From contig NZ_CP187232.1 of the NCBI RefSeq assembly GCF_049674955.1, forward strand, positions 434,001 to 498,000: a stretch of 64,000 nucleotides of DNA. The letters are read 5' to 3'. The notes under the pieces are model-generated. The model worked only from the letters and a program-made list of their open reading frames with translations, made no database searches and was not told the origin of the DNA. The position numbers were made by a program, and so were the translations under genes. Of the stretch, positions 35,415 through 43,066 are shown piece after piece. The stretch is from Sphaerisporangium viridialbum. Lineage in GTDB: Bacteria; Actinomycetota; Actinomycetes; Streptosporangiales; Streptosporangiaceae. How positions within the stretch are numbered: position 1 is the first letter of the stretch; each line of letters starts with the position of its first letter.

Positions 35415-36245
35415 GTGAGCGACCCACTGGCTGTCATCGCCCGGCTTCCCGGCGTCCCCGAGGCCGTACAGGACGCGCGTACGGCCGTCGACCGACTCTA
35501 CGGCCACCGCGTGCTGCGCCGGCGCGGGCCCGAGGTGTCGGCCGAGTCCGCTCTGCGCGGCGCGCGGGCCTCCGCGGCGCTGGAGGGCGCCGACATCCCG
35601 CTGGAGTCACTGCGGTCGGGGACGGCGGAGTCGCCGGTCGCCCAAGGGGCCCTTCGGGCGTCTTCCGAGGTGGGGAGGCTTTCCAAGACCTGGCGTACGG
35701 CGCCGCGGCAGGTGCTCGCGCGCCTGCACGCCGTGGCCGCGGCGGACCTCCACCGCGTCGCCGAACCCGGTGGCGGGGGGCTAGCCGGTTCTGTCGTGGA
35801 CGAAGACCTGCTGGGACGGCCCCGAACCGGACCGGCGACAGCCGACCCTCTCGGCCTCGGGCCGGCGCCCGGGGCGGAGGCCGCCGCGGCACGCATGGCC
35901 TCCCTCGTGACGCTCCTCACGACCCCCTCGAAGGCTCCCGCGCTGGTGCTCGCCGCGATCGTCCACGCCGAGCTGGTGGTGCTGCGCCCGTTCGGAACCG
36001 CCGACGGACTGGTGGCGAGGGCGGCGGAGCGGCTCACGCTCGTCGAGTTCGGTCTGGACCCCAAGTCCCTGGTGGCGGTCGAGGTCGGCCACGCCGATTC
36101 GGGAGAGGCGTACGGCGAGAGTCTCAGGGGGTACCTGAAGGGCACCTCGGAAGGCGTCGCGGGCTGGGTGCGGTACTGCGCCACGGCTGTGGAGCTCGGC
36201 GCCCGCGAGTCCACCGCCATCTGCGAGGCACTCCAGCGAGGCTGA
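35415..36245 (+). CDS. Fic-fold protein with degenerate active site
   Basis: 276 residues from GTG 35415. The helical layout and the motif ASAALEGADIPLESL in the first third match the (S/T)xxxE(G/N) inhibitory helix of Fic AMP-transferases. The expected catalytic motif HPFxxGNGRxxR appears as LRPFGTADGLVARAAERL: the His is Arg, and Asn and Arg of GNGR are lost. So the fold is likely kept without AMP transfer. Homologous genes sit between acs and the secretion locus in other actinomycetes, where they have carried labels such as oxidoreductase. The actual role is unknown. Confidence 0.7.
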   Translation: MSDPLAVIARLPGVPEAVQDARTAVDRLYGHRVLRRRGPEVSAESALRGARASAALEGADIPLESLRSGTAESPVAQGALRASSEVGRLSKTWRTAPRQVLARLHAVAAADLHRVAEPGGGGLAGSVVDEDLLGRPRTGPATADPLGLGPAPGAEAAAARMASLVTLLTTPSKAPALVLAAIVHAELVVLRPFGTADGLVARAAERLTLVEFGLDPKSLVAVEVGHADSGEAYGESLRGYLKGTSEGVAGWVRYCATAVELGARESTAICEALQRG

Positions 36246-36463
36246 GCGACGGCTCATGTCCTTCCGGGGCCTGGTGGGCCGCGCTCGGGCGATTTCGGTC
36301 GTGGCCTCGGCCGTGCGGGAGTCTCGCGGCGCTCGCATGCGGGGACACAGGAAGCTCTGACGATTCGTCGCGGGTGGGTGCGACCATGTGCGCCAGAATG
36401 CCGTCAGGAGATGAAATCTTGCACTCCTGGGCCGCGAACGCGAGCAACCTTTTACACAAGCGA

Positions 36464-36489
36464 ACGGCGTCCCTGGTCTGGGACGCCGT
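36464..36489 (+). terminator. Hairpin, probable terminator of Fic-fold gene
   Basis: ACGGCGTCCC and GGGACGCCGT pair perfectly over 10 bases with a six-base loop, 220 bases after the gene's stop. No T-run follows, as is usual in high-GC genomes. Confidence 0.6.
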
Positions 36490-37019
36490 CGCCAGTACGC
36501 CACACCGGGTTACCAAGCGTGCACCTCAAATCGTCGGAGCGGGTCAAGCCCGTCTCGACGCGCCTCCCGCGGCTGGTCGCGCGTGGGTGCCCGGCGGCCG
36601 TACTCGGACACTCGGTCCGTGCCACCTTTCTACGTCCGATCCCGCCTGATGGGAACCCCCCGGAGCAAGACCTTTACTGAGTCGTGGAGGGGCGCGACCC
36701 CGGCGCGGACGGGGTGCCAAGTGGGCCGCGAATCCCTGCTGCGCCGCACTTGCCGACCTTCCTGACATCAGAGTGTGAAACCACCCCGATCACCGAGGGT
36801 GATCGGACTCCGGCGGCCGTTTTTCGCATACTTCCAGTAGCCGCTCCGCTACGGCGAAAAAAAACTAGTGAAAATCAGAGATTGCTCCTCGACGGAACTT
36901 GAGTTCATCGGGCACCATACGTTGGTGTCTACATGACAGAGGCGATCGTGCTTGGGTTAGCTTTTGCCGCTTCCTTGCCAGGCCTCGGTCAACGATGAAG
37001 GCTTTCTTCTAAAACGGGA

Positions 37020-37086
37020 CCGGCTCTACCCCCCCGGAGCCGGACCGGTTGGCGACCCCCGCTCTCCCCCCCCGGCGGGGGTCGCC
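37020..37086 (+). terminator. Tandem hairpins before the secretion locus
   Basis: CCGGCTC/GAGCCGG (37020-37043) is followed by the perfect 12-base stem GGCGACCCCCGC/GCGGGGGTCGCC (37051-37086) and then CCTTTTCT, a terminator-like layout. It would end a transcript entering from the left, although the nearest gene stop is 775 bases away; a small RNA or leader ending here would also fit. Confidence 0.65.
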
Positions 37087-37226
37087 CCTTTTCTCTGGGC
37101 ACCCTTTCCGCTGCGGGCTGGAGTCGGCCACCTCGGCTCCGAGTTATCCCCAGAACGCTGTTCGAGGCGATGGGCGTGGCGTGAGGACGCGCAAGGTGGG
37201 TCTCCCAACGACAGGGAGGCCATCAC

Positions 37227-38267
37227 GTGAACCGTCCCTTGGTGATCACCGAAGATCAGGACCTGCTCGACGACCTTCTCCGGGTCGCCGCCGCGGCCGG
37301 CGTGGAGATCGACGTCGCTCACGCGGCCACGCACGCCCGGCCTTACTGGAAGCGGGCGCCGCTCGTCGTCGTCGGCACTGACGCGGCCGACGCGCTGGCG
37401 GCCACCGGCCCGCCACCACGGCAAGGGGTGCTCCTGGTGACACGCGCTCCCGACGACCCCACGGTCTGGCGCAGGTGCGTGGCCGTCGGCGCGCAGGCCG
37501 TCCTCGAGCTTCCCGCCGCGGAAAGACAGCTGGTCGACGAGTTCGCCGAAGCCTCCGAGCCCATGGTCAGGGCCGGGCACACGGTCTCTGTCATCGGCGG
37601 TAGGGGTGGGGCGGGCGCCAGCGTGCTCGCCGCCTCCCTCGCCCTCGCGGGCTCCCGCCGGGGGCTGCGCACACTGCTCGTGGACGCCGACCCCCTCGGC
37701 GGCGGCATCGACGTCGTCCTCGGCCAGGAGCAGGCCACCGGCGCGCGATGGCCAGACGTCGTCGAGAGAGAGGGCCGGGTGAGCTTCACCGCCCTCCAGG
37801 AGGCCCTGCCCACGATCGGAGAGCTCACTGTGCTGTCGTGGCACCGTGGCGAGTCCCCGCCCATTCCCCCCGAGGCGATGCGGGCGGTGCTGGAGGCGGC
37901 CCACAGAGGCTGCGATCTGGTCGTCGTCGACCTCCCTCGCCATGTGAGCCCGGCCGCGGCCGAGGCGCTGTCACGGGCGTCCTCGACCTTGTTGCTCGTG
38001 CCCGCCGACGTGAGGGGCGTGCTGGCCGCGTCCCAGGTGCTGATCGAGCTGCGCCGGCACACCTCGGCCCTTGGCGTGGTGGTGCGCGATGGCGGGCTGC
38101 ATCCCGACGTGATCGCCACTTCCCTCGGCCTCCCCTGCAACGGGGTCCTGGCCGACCAGCGAGGCCTCGCCGAAGCACTGAACCGCGGCGACGCGCCCCC
38201 ACTAGGCGACCGCACCCCCCTCGGCCGCTTCTGCACCGAGTTCCTCCACACCCTGGAACTCCGATGA
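37227..38267 (+). CDS. ssd: CpaE/Ssd-like septum-site/secretion ATPase-fold protein
   Basis: This 346-residue protein resembles MinD/CpaE. An N-terminal receiver-like half (residues 1-110) precedes a P-loop region VIGGRGGAGASVLAASLAL in which the usual Lys residues of the deviant Walker A are replaced, as in the actinobacterial helicase/secretion-neighbourhood CpaE-like family (Ssd of mycobacteria and Streptomyces). It lies first in the Tad-like cluster and may position the secretion machine or affect septation. GTG 37227 follows AGGGAGG. The last ~18 codons are repeated, diverged, beyond the stop. Confidence 0.88.
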   Translation: MNRPLVITEDQDLLDDLLRVAAAAGVEIDVAHAATHARPYWKRAPLVVVGTDAADALAATGPPPRQGVLLVTRAPDDPTVWRRCVAVGAQAVLELPAAERQLVDEFAEASEPMVRAGHTVSVIGGRGGAGASVLAASLALAGSRRGLRTLLVDADPLGGGIDVVLGQEQATGARWPDVVEREGRVSFTALQEALPTIGELTVLSWHRGESPPIPPEAMRAVLEAAHRGCDLVVVDLPRHVSPAAAEALSRASSTLLLVPADVRGVLAASQVLIELRRHTSALGVVVRDGGLHPDVIATSLGLPCNGVLADQRGLAEALNRGDAPPLGDRTPLGRFCTEFLHTLELR

Positions 38268-38352
38268 CCCCCCGAGCCACACCCCCGCCCGGCCATCGCA
38301 CCCCTCTGGGGCGTTTCCGCGCTGAGTTCCTCCGTACGCTGGAGTTCGGGTG
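38209..38352 (+). repeat. Duplicated 3' end of the ssd-like gene
   Basis: The gene ends RTPLGRFCTEFLHTLELR-stop (38212-38267). After 30 bases a second copy encodes RTPLGRFRAEFLRTLEFG-stop (about 38298-38352), overlapping the start of the next gene. The copies differ at roughly a quarter of bases, so this is an old duplication, unlike the fresh one at 1994-2102. Confidence 0.8.
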
Positions 38353-39516
38353 AGCCGCGGCATGGTGTCACCCGAGCTCGTCGAGGCCGTCAGGGTGCGC
38401 CTCGCCCGTACGGGAGCCGATCCCTCGGCTTCCCAGGTCGCCGCCGCCCTCCGCGCGGAGCGGGCGGTCCTCGGTGACGCCGAGATCCTCGCGGTTGCCC
38501 GTGCCGTGCGTGCCGACCTGATCGGTGCGGGGCCCCTTGAGCCGTTGCTCGCCGAGCCCGAGGTCACCGATGTGCTGGTCAACGGTCCCCGCGAAGTGTG
38601 GATCGACGACGGCCACGGCCTGCGGCGCACCTCGGTGGTCTTCTCCGGTGACGACGAGGTACGGCGACTCGCCCAGCGGCTGGCCGCGGCGGCGGGGCGA
38701 CGCTTGGACGACGCCTGCCCGTATGTCGACGCGCGGTTGTCCGGTGGCGTGCGGCTTCACGCGGTCCTGCCGCCCGTCGCCCCCGAGGGCACGTGTCTGT
38801 CTCTCAGGCTTCCACCGCGCAGGTCCTTCACGCTGGAGGAACTGGTTCCCGGTCAGGCCGCCGCCGCGGTTCGCGCCATCATGGCCGCTCGGCTGGCCTT
38901 CCTGGTGACGGGCGGCACTGGCACGGGAAAGACGACGCTGTTGTCCGGGCTGCTGTCACTGGCCGATCCGGGCGAGCGGTTGCTTCTCGTGGAGGATTCC
39001 TCGGAGCTTCGCCCACTTCATCCCCACGTCGTCCGCCTGGAGACCAGACCGTCCAACCTCGAAGGAGCCGGCGGGGTCGGTCTACGAGACCTGGTCCGGC
39101 AGGCGCTCCGCATGCGGCCTGACCGCTTGGTCGTGGGAGAGGTGCGGGGAGCCGAGGTAGTCGATCTCCTGGCCGCGTTGAACACCGGCCATGACGGCGG
39201 TTGCGGCACCCTGCACGCGAACAACCCCGCCGACGTGCCCGCCCGGCTCGAGGCCCTCGCCTGCGCCGCGGGGCTGACCAGGGAGGCGGTCCACAGCCAG
39301 ATCGCGGCGGCGCTCGACGCGGTGATCCACGTGGTCCGTGAGCCCCGAGGGGGGCGGCGCCGGGTCGCCGAGATCTGCCTCATGGAGCGCGAGCCGTCCG
39401 GGTTGGTCCGCGTCGTCCCGGCCCTCACCTTCCCCCCAACGGGCGCCCCCCACCCCGGCCCCGCCCTCCCCGCCCTCCTCTCCCGAGCCCCCCACACCCC
39501 CTACCTAACGCCCTAA
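38350..39516 (+). CDS. tadA: TadA/CpaF-type secretion ATPase
   Basis: The 388-residue hexameric ATPase has the VirB11/TadA layout: an N-terminal domain with LEPLLAEPEVTDVLVNGP, Walker A VTGGTGTGKTTLLSGLL, the Asp box LLLVEDSSELR, Walker B RPDRLVVGEVRGAEVV and the His box LHANNPADVPARLEA. It powers assembly of Flp-like pili or related secretion. The GTG 38350 start overlaps the duplicated end of the previous gene; GGAG lies five bases upstream. It belongs to the actinobacterial helicase/secretion-neighbourhood ATPase group. Confidence 0.92.
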   Translation: MSRGMVSPELVEAVRVRLARTGADPSASQVAAALRAERAVLGDAEILAVARAVRADLIGAGPLEPLLAEPEVTDVLVNGPREVWIDDGHGLRRTSVVFSGDDEVRRLAQRLAAAAGRRLDDACPYVDARLSGGVRLHAVLPPVAPEGTCLSLRLPPRRSFTLEELVPGQAAAAVRAIMAARLAFLVTGGTGTGKTTLLSGLLSLADPGERLLLVEDSSELRPLHPHVVRLETRPSNLEGAGGVGLRDLVRQALRMRPDRLVVGEVRGAEVVDLLAALNTGHDGGCGTLHANNPADVPARLEALACAAGLTREAVHSQIAAALDAVIHVVREPRGGRRRVAEICLMEREPSGLVRVVPALTFPPTGAPHPGPALPALLSRAPHTPYLTP

Positions 39517-39664
39517 GTCCCCTCACCACACCGCTCACCACCGCTCGCCACACCGCTCGCTCACGCTGGCATGGCTTGGTGGTCGCGGTAGGGAGAGAGG
39601 TGGTGCGGCTTGCGTCCTGCCGCTCCCGGCGGGCCCCGTCCCCTCGCGGGCGAAGGAGAGTGCG

Positions 39665-40552
39665 ATGAGCAGTCCGGTGAGCACCGCACTGTTTCCCCTG
39701 GCTCGCGTCCCGGGCTTGTTAGCAGCGGGTCGTTCGCTCGCGGTGCTTAGGGAGGGTTCAGCGGTGGGGTTGGCGGCTTGTGCGGCCGTCGTCGTTGGTT
39801 CGTACCGATCTGATCTGGAGGGGGTTCACGTGTTGGTGGTGGCTGTGTTCCTGGCAGTGGCGGCCGCACTGCTGTGGACGGGGCCTGATCCGGAGACGGC
39901 CCGGCTGCTGTCCCTGATCCGTTCTCGCGATGGAGAGACGCGGTGGAGGTTCGCGGCTCGGTTGCTACGGTTGGCGCGTAGGCCAAGCCGGGCGCGTGAG
40001 GCGGCAGCCTGGCGCATTGCGTCGATCGAGTTATGCCAGAGCCTCGTCGCCGAGCTCGCCACCGGCCGCACGCCTGGCGAAGCCCTGGCTCGGGCGGCAT
40101 CCTGCCTCGAACCTCCCGACCCCGGCGTCCTCCGTCCGGTCATCGCCATCGCGCGCGACGGCGGAGACGTGGCCACGGCCCTGGAACGGGCGGCTCCCGA
40201 CCATGGAGGGGAAGGGCTTGTGCGGCTCGCCGCCTGCTGGCGCGTCAGCCTCACCGTGGGGGGAGGCTTGGCCGCGCTGGTCGAGCGTGTCGGCGTTTCC
40301 CTCAGGGAAGCGGAGGCTCATCGCTCCGAGGTGGCGGCGCAGCTTGCCGGTCCTCGTTCCACAGCCCGGCTGCTGGCGATTCTCCCCGTGCTCGGGTTGC
40401 TTCTGGCGGCGGGACTGGGCCTGCGACCGCTCTCCTTCTTGTTCGGTGGCCTGGCGGGCTTCGCCTGCCTCAGCGCAGGCGTGCTCTTGGACCTGACGGG
40501 CGTGTGGTGGACCAACCGACTAGTAGCCCACGCCCAGCGAACAGGCCCATGA
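39665..40552 (+). CDS. tadB: TadB-like inner-membrane secretion protein
   Basis: The 295-residue protein has the type II secretion F (GspF) domain: paired N-terminal transmembrane segments, a cytoplasmic helical domain with SLVAELATGRTPGEALARAA and the matching RDGGDVATALERAA, and two C-terminal membrane segments (TARLLAILPVLGLLLAAGLGL and beyond). It forms the platform on which TadA works. GAAGGAGAGTGCG precedes ATG 39665. A 148-base gap with CACACCGCTC repeats separates it from tadA. Confidence 0.88.
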   Translation: MSSPVSTALFPLARVPGLLAAGRSLAVLREGSAVGLAACAAVVVGSYRSDLEGVHVLVVAVFLAVAAALLWTGPDPETARLLSLIRSRDGETRWRFAARLLRLARRPSRAREAAAWRIASIELCQSLVAELATGRTPGEALARAASCLEPPDPGVLRPVIAIARDGGDVATALERAAPDHGGEGLVRLAACWRVSLTVGGGLAALVERVGVSLREAEAHRSEVAAQLAGPRSTARLLAILPVLGLLLAAGLGLRPLSFLFGGLAGFACLSAGVLLDLTGVWWTNRLVAHAQRTGP

Positions 40553-40637
40553 CCACCGGCCAAAGCTCGACTGGCTGGCGGTCCCCTTGCCCCGGGCCGG
40601 CCGCTGACGGAGAACTTCTTAACGATCGGACTGACCT

Positions 40638-41387
40638 ATGGGCATCCTGCTCGCTGCGGGGCTTGCGGCACTCTCGATGTGGTTGTGGCTGACGCCCTGG
40701 GATCCCACCGAGCGTCTCCTCCGACTGAGAACGGACGGCTCGACACGAGAGGAGCGGATAGGTCCGGCGCAAGGAGAGCCGAGTTGGCATGCGTTGCGAG
40801 GCGCTGTCTCCGTGGTCCTCGCGGCGCTGGGAGGTCTTCTCTTCGTCGGTGGGCTACCGGGCCTGCTCGGAGGCGCCGGACTCGGCGTGGTCTGGGCTGT
40901 GTTCGCCCGCCGCAGGGAACCAGGTGAGGTACGCCGGAGGCGGGCACGCGTCACCGCTGATCTCCCGTTCGCGATCGACCTCATGGTGGCCTGTCTGCGG
41001 GCGGGTCAACCCGTCAGCGGGGCGGTTGAGGCAGCGGCGCGGGCGATGGGTGGTCCCCTGGGCGAGCGTCTGGCGTGGGTGAACGGTCAACTGCGGCTGG
41101 GGGCGCTGCCTGAGGCCGCCTGGTCGGCACTGGAGCATGACCGCCCCCTCGCCGCCCTGGCCAGAGGCATGACCCGTGCCTCTCTCAGTGGTGCGCCCGT
41201 CGCCGACGTGCTGACCAGGCTCGCTGATGACGCCCGCCATGAGGCCCGGGCCGCCTCCTCCGCCGCCGCGCGCCGCGTGGGAGTCCAGGCGGTCGCCCCG
41301 CTTGGACTGTGTTTCCTCCCTGCCTTCGTGTTTCTCGGGATCATCCCGGTCGTCGCCGGGCTCGCCGCCCAGGTCTTCGGCAACTGA
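40638..41387 (+). CDS. tadC: TadC-like inner-membrane secretion protein
   Basis: This 249-residue protein is a second GspF-domain platform subunit, with LPFAIDLMVACLRAGQPVSGAVEAAA, membrane segments at both ends, and the C-terminal APLGLCFLPAFVFLGIIPVVAGL typical of TadC. It pairs with the TadB-like protein. No strong ribosome site precedes ATG 40638. The next 384 bases, before the pilin-like gene, contain the GGACC and DnaA-box arrays. Confidence 0.88.
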   Translation: MGILLAAGLAALSMWLWLTPWDPTERLLRLRTDGSTREERIGPAQGEPSWHALRGAVSVVLAALGGLLFVGGLPGLLGGAGLGVVWAVFARRREPGEVRRRRARVTADLPFAIDLMVACLRAGQPVSGAVEAAARAMGGPLGERLAWVNGQLRLGALPEAAWSALEHDRPLAALARGMTRASLSGAPVADVLTRLADDARHEARAASSAAARRVGVQAVAPLGLCFLPAFVFLGIIPVVAGLAAQVFGN

Positions 41388-41441
41388 GCTACCGGAGGCC
41401 GGCGCCTTCCCCCTTGTGCGGCACACCATCCCGGGGGCACA

Positions 41442-41544
41442 GGACCGGGGATCCTTCTCCGGGCACAGGACCGAGGAATCCTTGTCGAGTAGAGGACCGA
41501 GGACTCTCTTCTCTTCGCAGGACCCGGACTCCCTACCCAGGACC
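41442..41544 (+). repeat. GGACC repeat array with 26-base period
   Basis: GGACC begins at 41442, 41468, 41494, 41520 and 41540: three exact 26-base steps, then 20. Around each lies a degenerate CAGGACCGAGGAtcctt-like unit. It is in the spacer after tadC and leads directly into the DnaA-box-like array. Confidence 0.8.
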
Positions 41545-41554
41545 GAGATCCTTT

Positions 41555-41740
41555 TTGTCCACCACCCTGAGGAGCCTTATCCACAGGTGTGGCGGAAGTT
41601 GTCCACAGAACCAGGGGTTGTTTTCCACAGGTTCGGGGGACGGCGGGTATCCGTCCACAGAATCGGGCTCGGCCCCGGATCGCGCACCTCGTGTGAGCCA
41701 CCCTGATCTCACCTGTTGGGGCCGGTGCGGGTCATCCACA
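41555..41740 (+). promoter_or_regulatory. Cluster of six DnaA-box-like sequences, four at 22-base spacing
   Basis: On one strand: TTGTCCACC (41555), TTATCCACA (41577), TTGTCCACA (41599), TTTTCCACA (41621), CCGTCCACA (41651) and TCATCCACA (41732). TTGTCCACA is the typical box of high-GC actinomycetes and TTATCCACA the E. coli consensus; the boxes at 41577, 41599, 41651 and 41732 fit a (T/C)(T/C)(G/A/C)TCCACA pattern. The first four start exactly 22 bp apart, putting them on the same face of the helix. No replication gene is near, so an origin is unlikely; DnaA titration or DnaA control of the pilin genes are possible. Confidence 0.75.
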
Positions 41741-41771
41741 CGGCCGCGATGACGACTCAAGGGGAGGTCCG

Positions 41772-42068
41772 ATGCGCAGGTGGATCCGGGAGTGCGGTCG
41801 GCGAACGCTGGGAGCGGCGCTGATCAGGAAGGGCCTTGTGGTCGAGCAGCGTCTGCGAAAGCGGCTCGACTCTGCCCGTGCCTCGGCACGCAGGCTGGCC
41901 ATGGTGGCGCGCACGCGCTCGGAGGCGGGTATGTCCACCGCCGAGTACGCGGTGGGCACCATCGCCGCCTGCGCGTTCGCGGGACTGCTGTTCAAGATCG
42001 TGAGCAGTCCGGAGGTACGGAAGATGCTGTCCGACATCATCAGCCGAGCCCTGAAACTCGCCGGATGA
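41772..42068 (+). CDS. Flp-like pilin, DUF4244
   Basis: The 98-residue protein has a basic N-terminal part of about 53 residues, then the prepilin-like site EAGMSTAEYAVGTIAACAFAG with Glu five after the cleavage Gly, and a C-terminal hydrophobic helix. DUF4244 proteins take the place of the Flp pilin in actinobacterial Tad loci. The unusually long basic leader may stay in the cytoplasm until cleavage. GGGGAGGTCCG precedes ATG 41772. No prepilin peptidase is in the window. Confidence 0.85.
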   Translation: MRRWIRECGRRTLGAALIRKGLVVEQRLRKRLDSARASARRLAMVARTRSEAGMSTAEYAVGTIAACAFAGLLFKIVSSPEVRKMLSDIISRALKLAG

Positions 42069-42145
42069 GAAGCCGACCCGCAACCTGACCAGCAGAACGG
42101 GGGAACGGGTTCTCGGCCTTGTCCAGCCACCAGTTGAAGCCGTTC

Positions 42146-42178
42146 GGCGGCAGAGCAGGAAAGGCCCGCTCTGCCGCC
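42146..42178 (+). terminator. Hairpin between pilin and TadE-like genes
   Basis: GGCGGCAGAGC and GCTCTGCCGCC form a perfect 11-base stem around 11 bases, 77 bases past the pilin stop. It may partly terminate transcription, giving more pilin than downstream message. A 15-base direct repeat (ACTGCGGCACTCATG, twice) follows at 42269-42298. Confidence 0.6.
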
Positions 42179-42314
42179 GTCCGGCTCCATCTACTGCTCG
42201 CTCCATAACCCGGCCAAAGGGGTTGGGTCTGAAGGATTGACCCGGTCTTGCCGAGCGGGCCGGGTCGCACTGCGGCACTCATGACTGCGGCACTCATGTT
42301 GGAGGAGGTGCATC

Positions 42315-43046
42315 GTGATCTATTGGAGGTTCCGGTCAGGTGCCTCGGCCTATGGCCCGCCTCTATCGAGCCATTGGAGCTTCGTAGCACGGGGGGTGCT
42401 CGCCGTTTGGGCCAGGCGTCATGGTCTCTTGGGAGCTGATCGGGGTTCCGCCACGGCGGAGATGGCGGTGGCGCTTCCGTCGCTCGTACTGGTGCTGGGA
42501 GCGGCTCTGTGGGCGATCGCGGCGGTGACGGCCCAACTGGAATGTGTTGACGCCGCCCGGGCGGGGGCCAGAGCCGCCGCAAGAGGGGAGTCCCTCGAAG
42601 CGGTGAGGCACGCGGCGGGTGAGGCCGCACCGGCAGGTGCCACCGTCTCGGTGACGCGCGATGCCGAGTTGAGCAGGGTGACCATCTCGGCGTCAGTGCG
42701 TCCGAGCTGGCTGATCGCAATGCCGGCGGTCCCGGTGGGAGCCTCAGCGAGCTCCGCGACCGAACTCGGAGCGGGCGTTCCCGAACTTGGAGCGGGCGTT
42801 CCTGAACTTGGAGCGGGTGTTCCCGAAGGAGCGGGTGTTCCTGAACTTGGAGTGGGCGTTCCCGAAGGAGCGGGTGTTCCTGAACTTGGAGCGGGTGTTC
42901 CCGAAGGAGCGGGTGTTCCCGAACTTGGAGCGGGCGTTACCCAAGGAGCGGGTGTTCCCGGAGTCGGGGCGGATTTTCACAGAGAGGGGAGCGCACGGTC
43001 TCTTCCTGGGGAAACGCCGACTCGCTCGTCGTGGGGGGACCCTTAG
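42315..43046 (+). CDS. TadE-like pseudopilin with tandem-repeat tail
   Basis: 243 residues from GTG 42315, after the strong site GGAGGAGGT. Around residues 42-75, GSATAEMAVALPSLVLVLGAAL is the TadE-type hydrophobic helix with Glu five after the Gly. The compact domain ends near residue 150. After it the chain reads as repeats of VPELGAG (seven residues) and VPEGAG (six), from about 42770 to 42960, and ends in a basic tail. The tail is encoded by 21- and 18-base tandem repeats and is absent from the usual domain. It could be a wall-spanning spacer or a recent expansion. Confidence 0.8.
   Translation: MIYWRFRSGASAYGPPLSSHWSFVARGVLAVWARRHGLLGADRGSATAEMAVALPSLVLVLGAALWAIAAVTAQLECVDAARAGARAAARGESLEAVRHAAGEAAPAGATVSVTRDAELSRVTISASVRPSWLIAMPAVPVGASASSATELGAGVPELGAGVPELGAGVPEGAGVPELGVGVPEGAGVPELGAGVPEGAGVPELGAGVTQGAGVPGVGADFHREGSARSLPGETPTRSSWGDP
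42765..42965 (+). repeat. Coding tandem repeats in TadE-like gene
   Basis: About nine units alternate between 21 bases (GAACTTGGAGCGGGCGTTCC plus one) and 18 bases (GAAGGAGCGGGTGTTCCC). All are multiples of three, so changes in number would keep the frame. Confidence 0.9.
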
Positions 43047-43066
43047 ATGGACTGTGAAACAAGCTC

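Larger units (their letters stand above)
36246..37226. other. Long intergenic region with several hairpins, no gene seen
   Basis: In these 981 bases no ORF has credible protein sequence. Structured elements are a hairpin at 36464-36489, the palindrome CGATCACC-GAG-GGTGATCG at 36787-36805, and two consecutive hairpins at 37020-37043 and 37051-37086. A run of eight A's at 36857-36864 and AT-rich sequence around 36890-37010 suggest a promoter. A small transcript between about 36900 and 37090 is possible. Confidence 0.55.

Noticed and set aside
41442..41740. Second candidate CRISPR-like array
   Set aside because: The shared part of each unit is only 5-9 bases, periods differ (26 and 22), and no cas genes or true spacers exist.
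41555..41740. Replication origin
   Set aside because: DnaA-box-like sites are present but there is no AT-rich unwinding region and no dnaA, dnaN or gyr genes nearby.
42765..42965. Regular repeats resembling a CRISPR array
   Set aside because: Units are contiguous without spacers and in frame within a gene; no cas genes.
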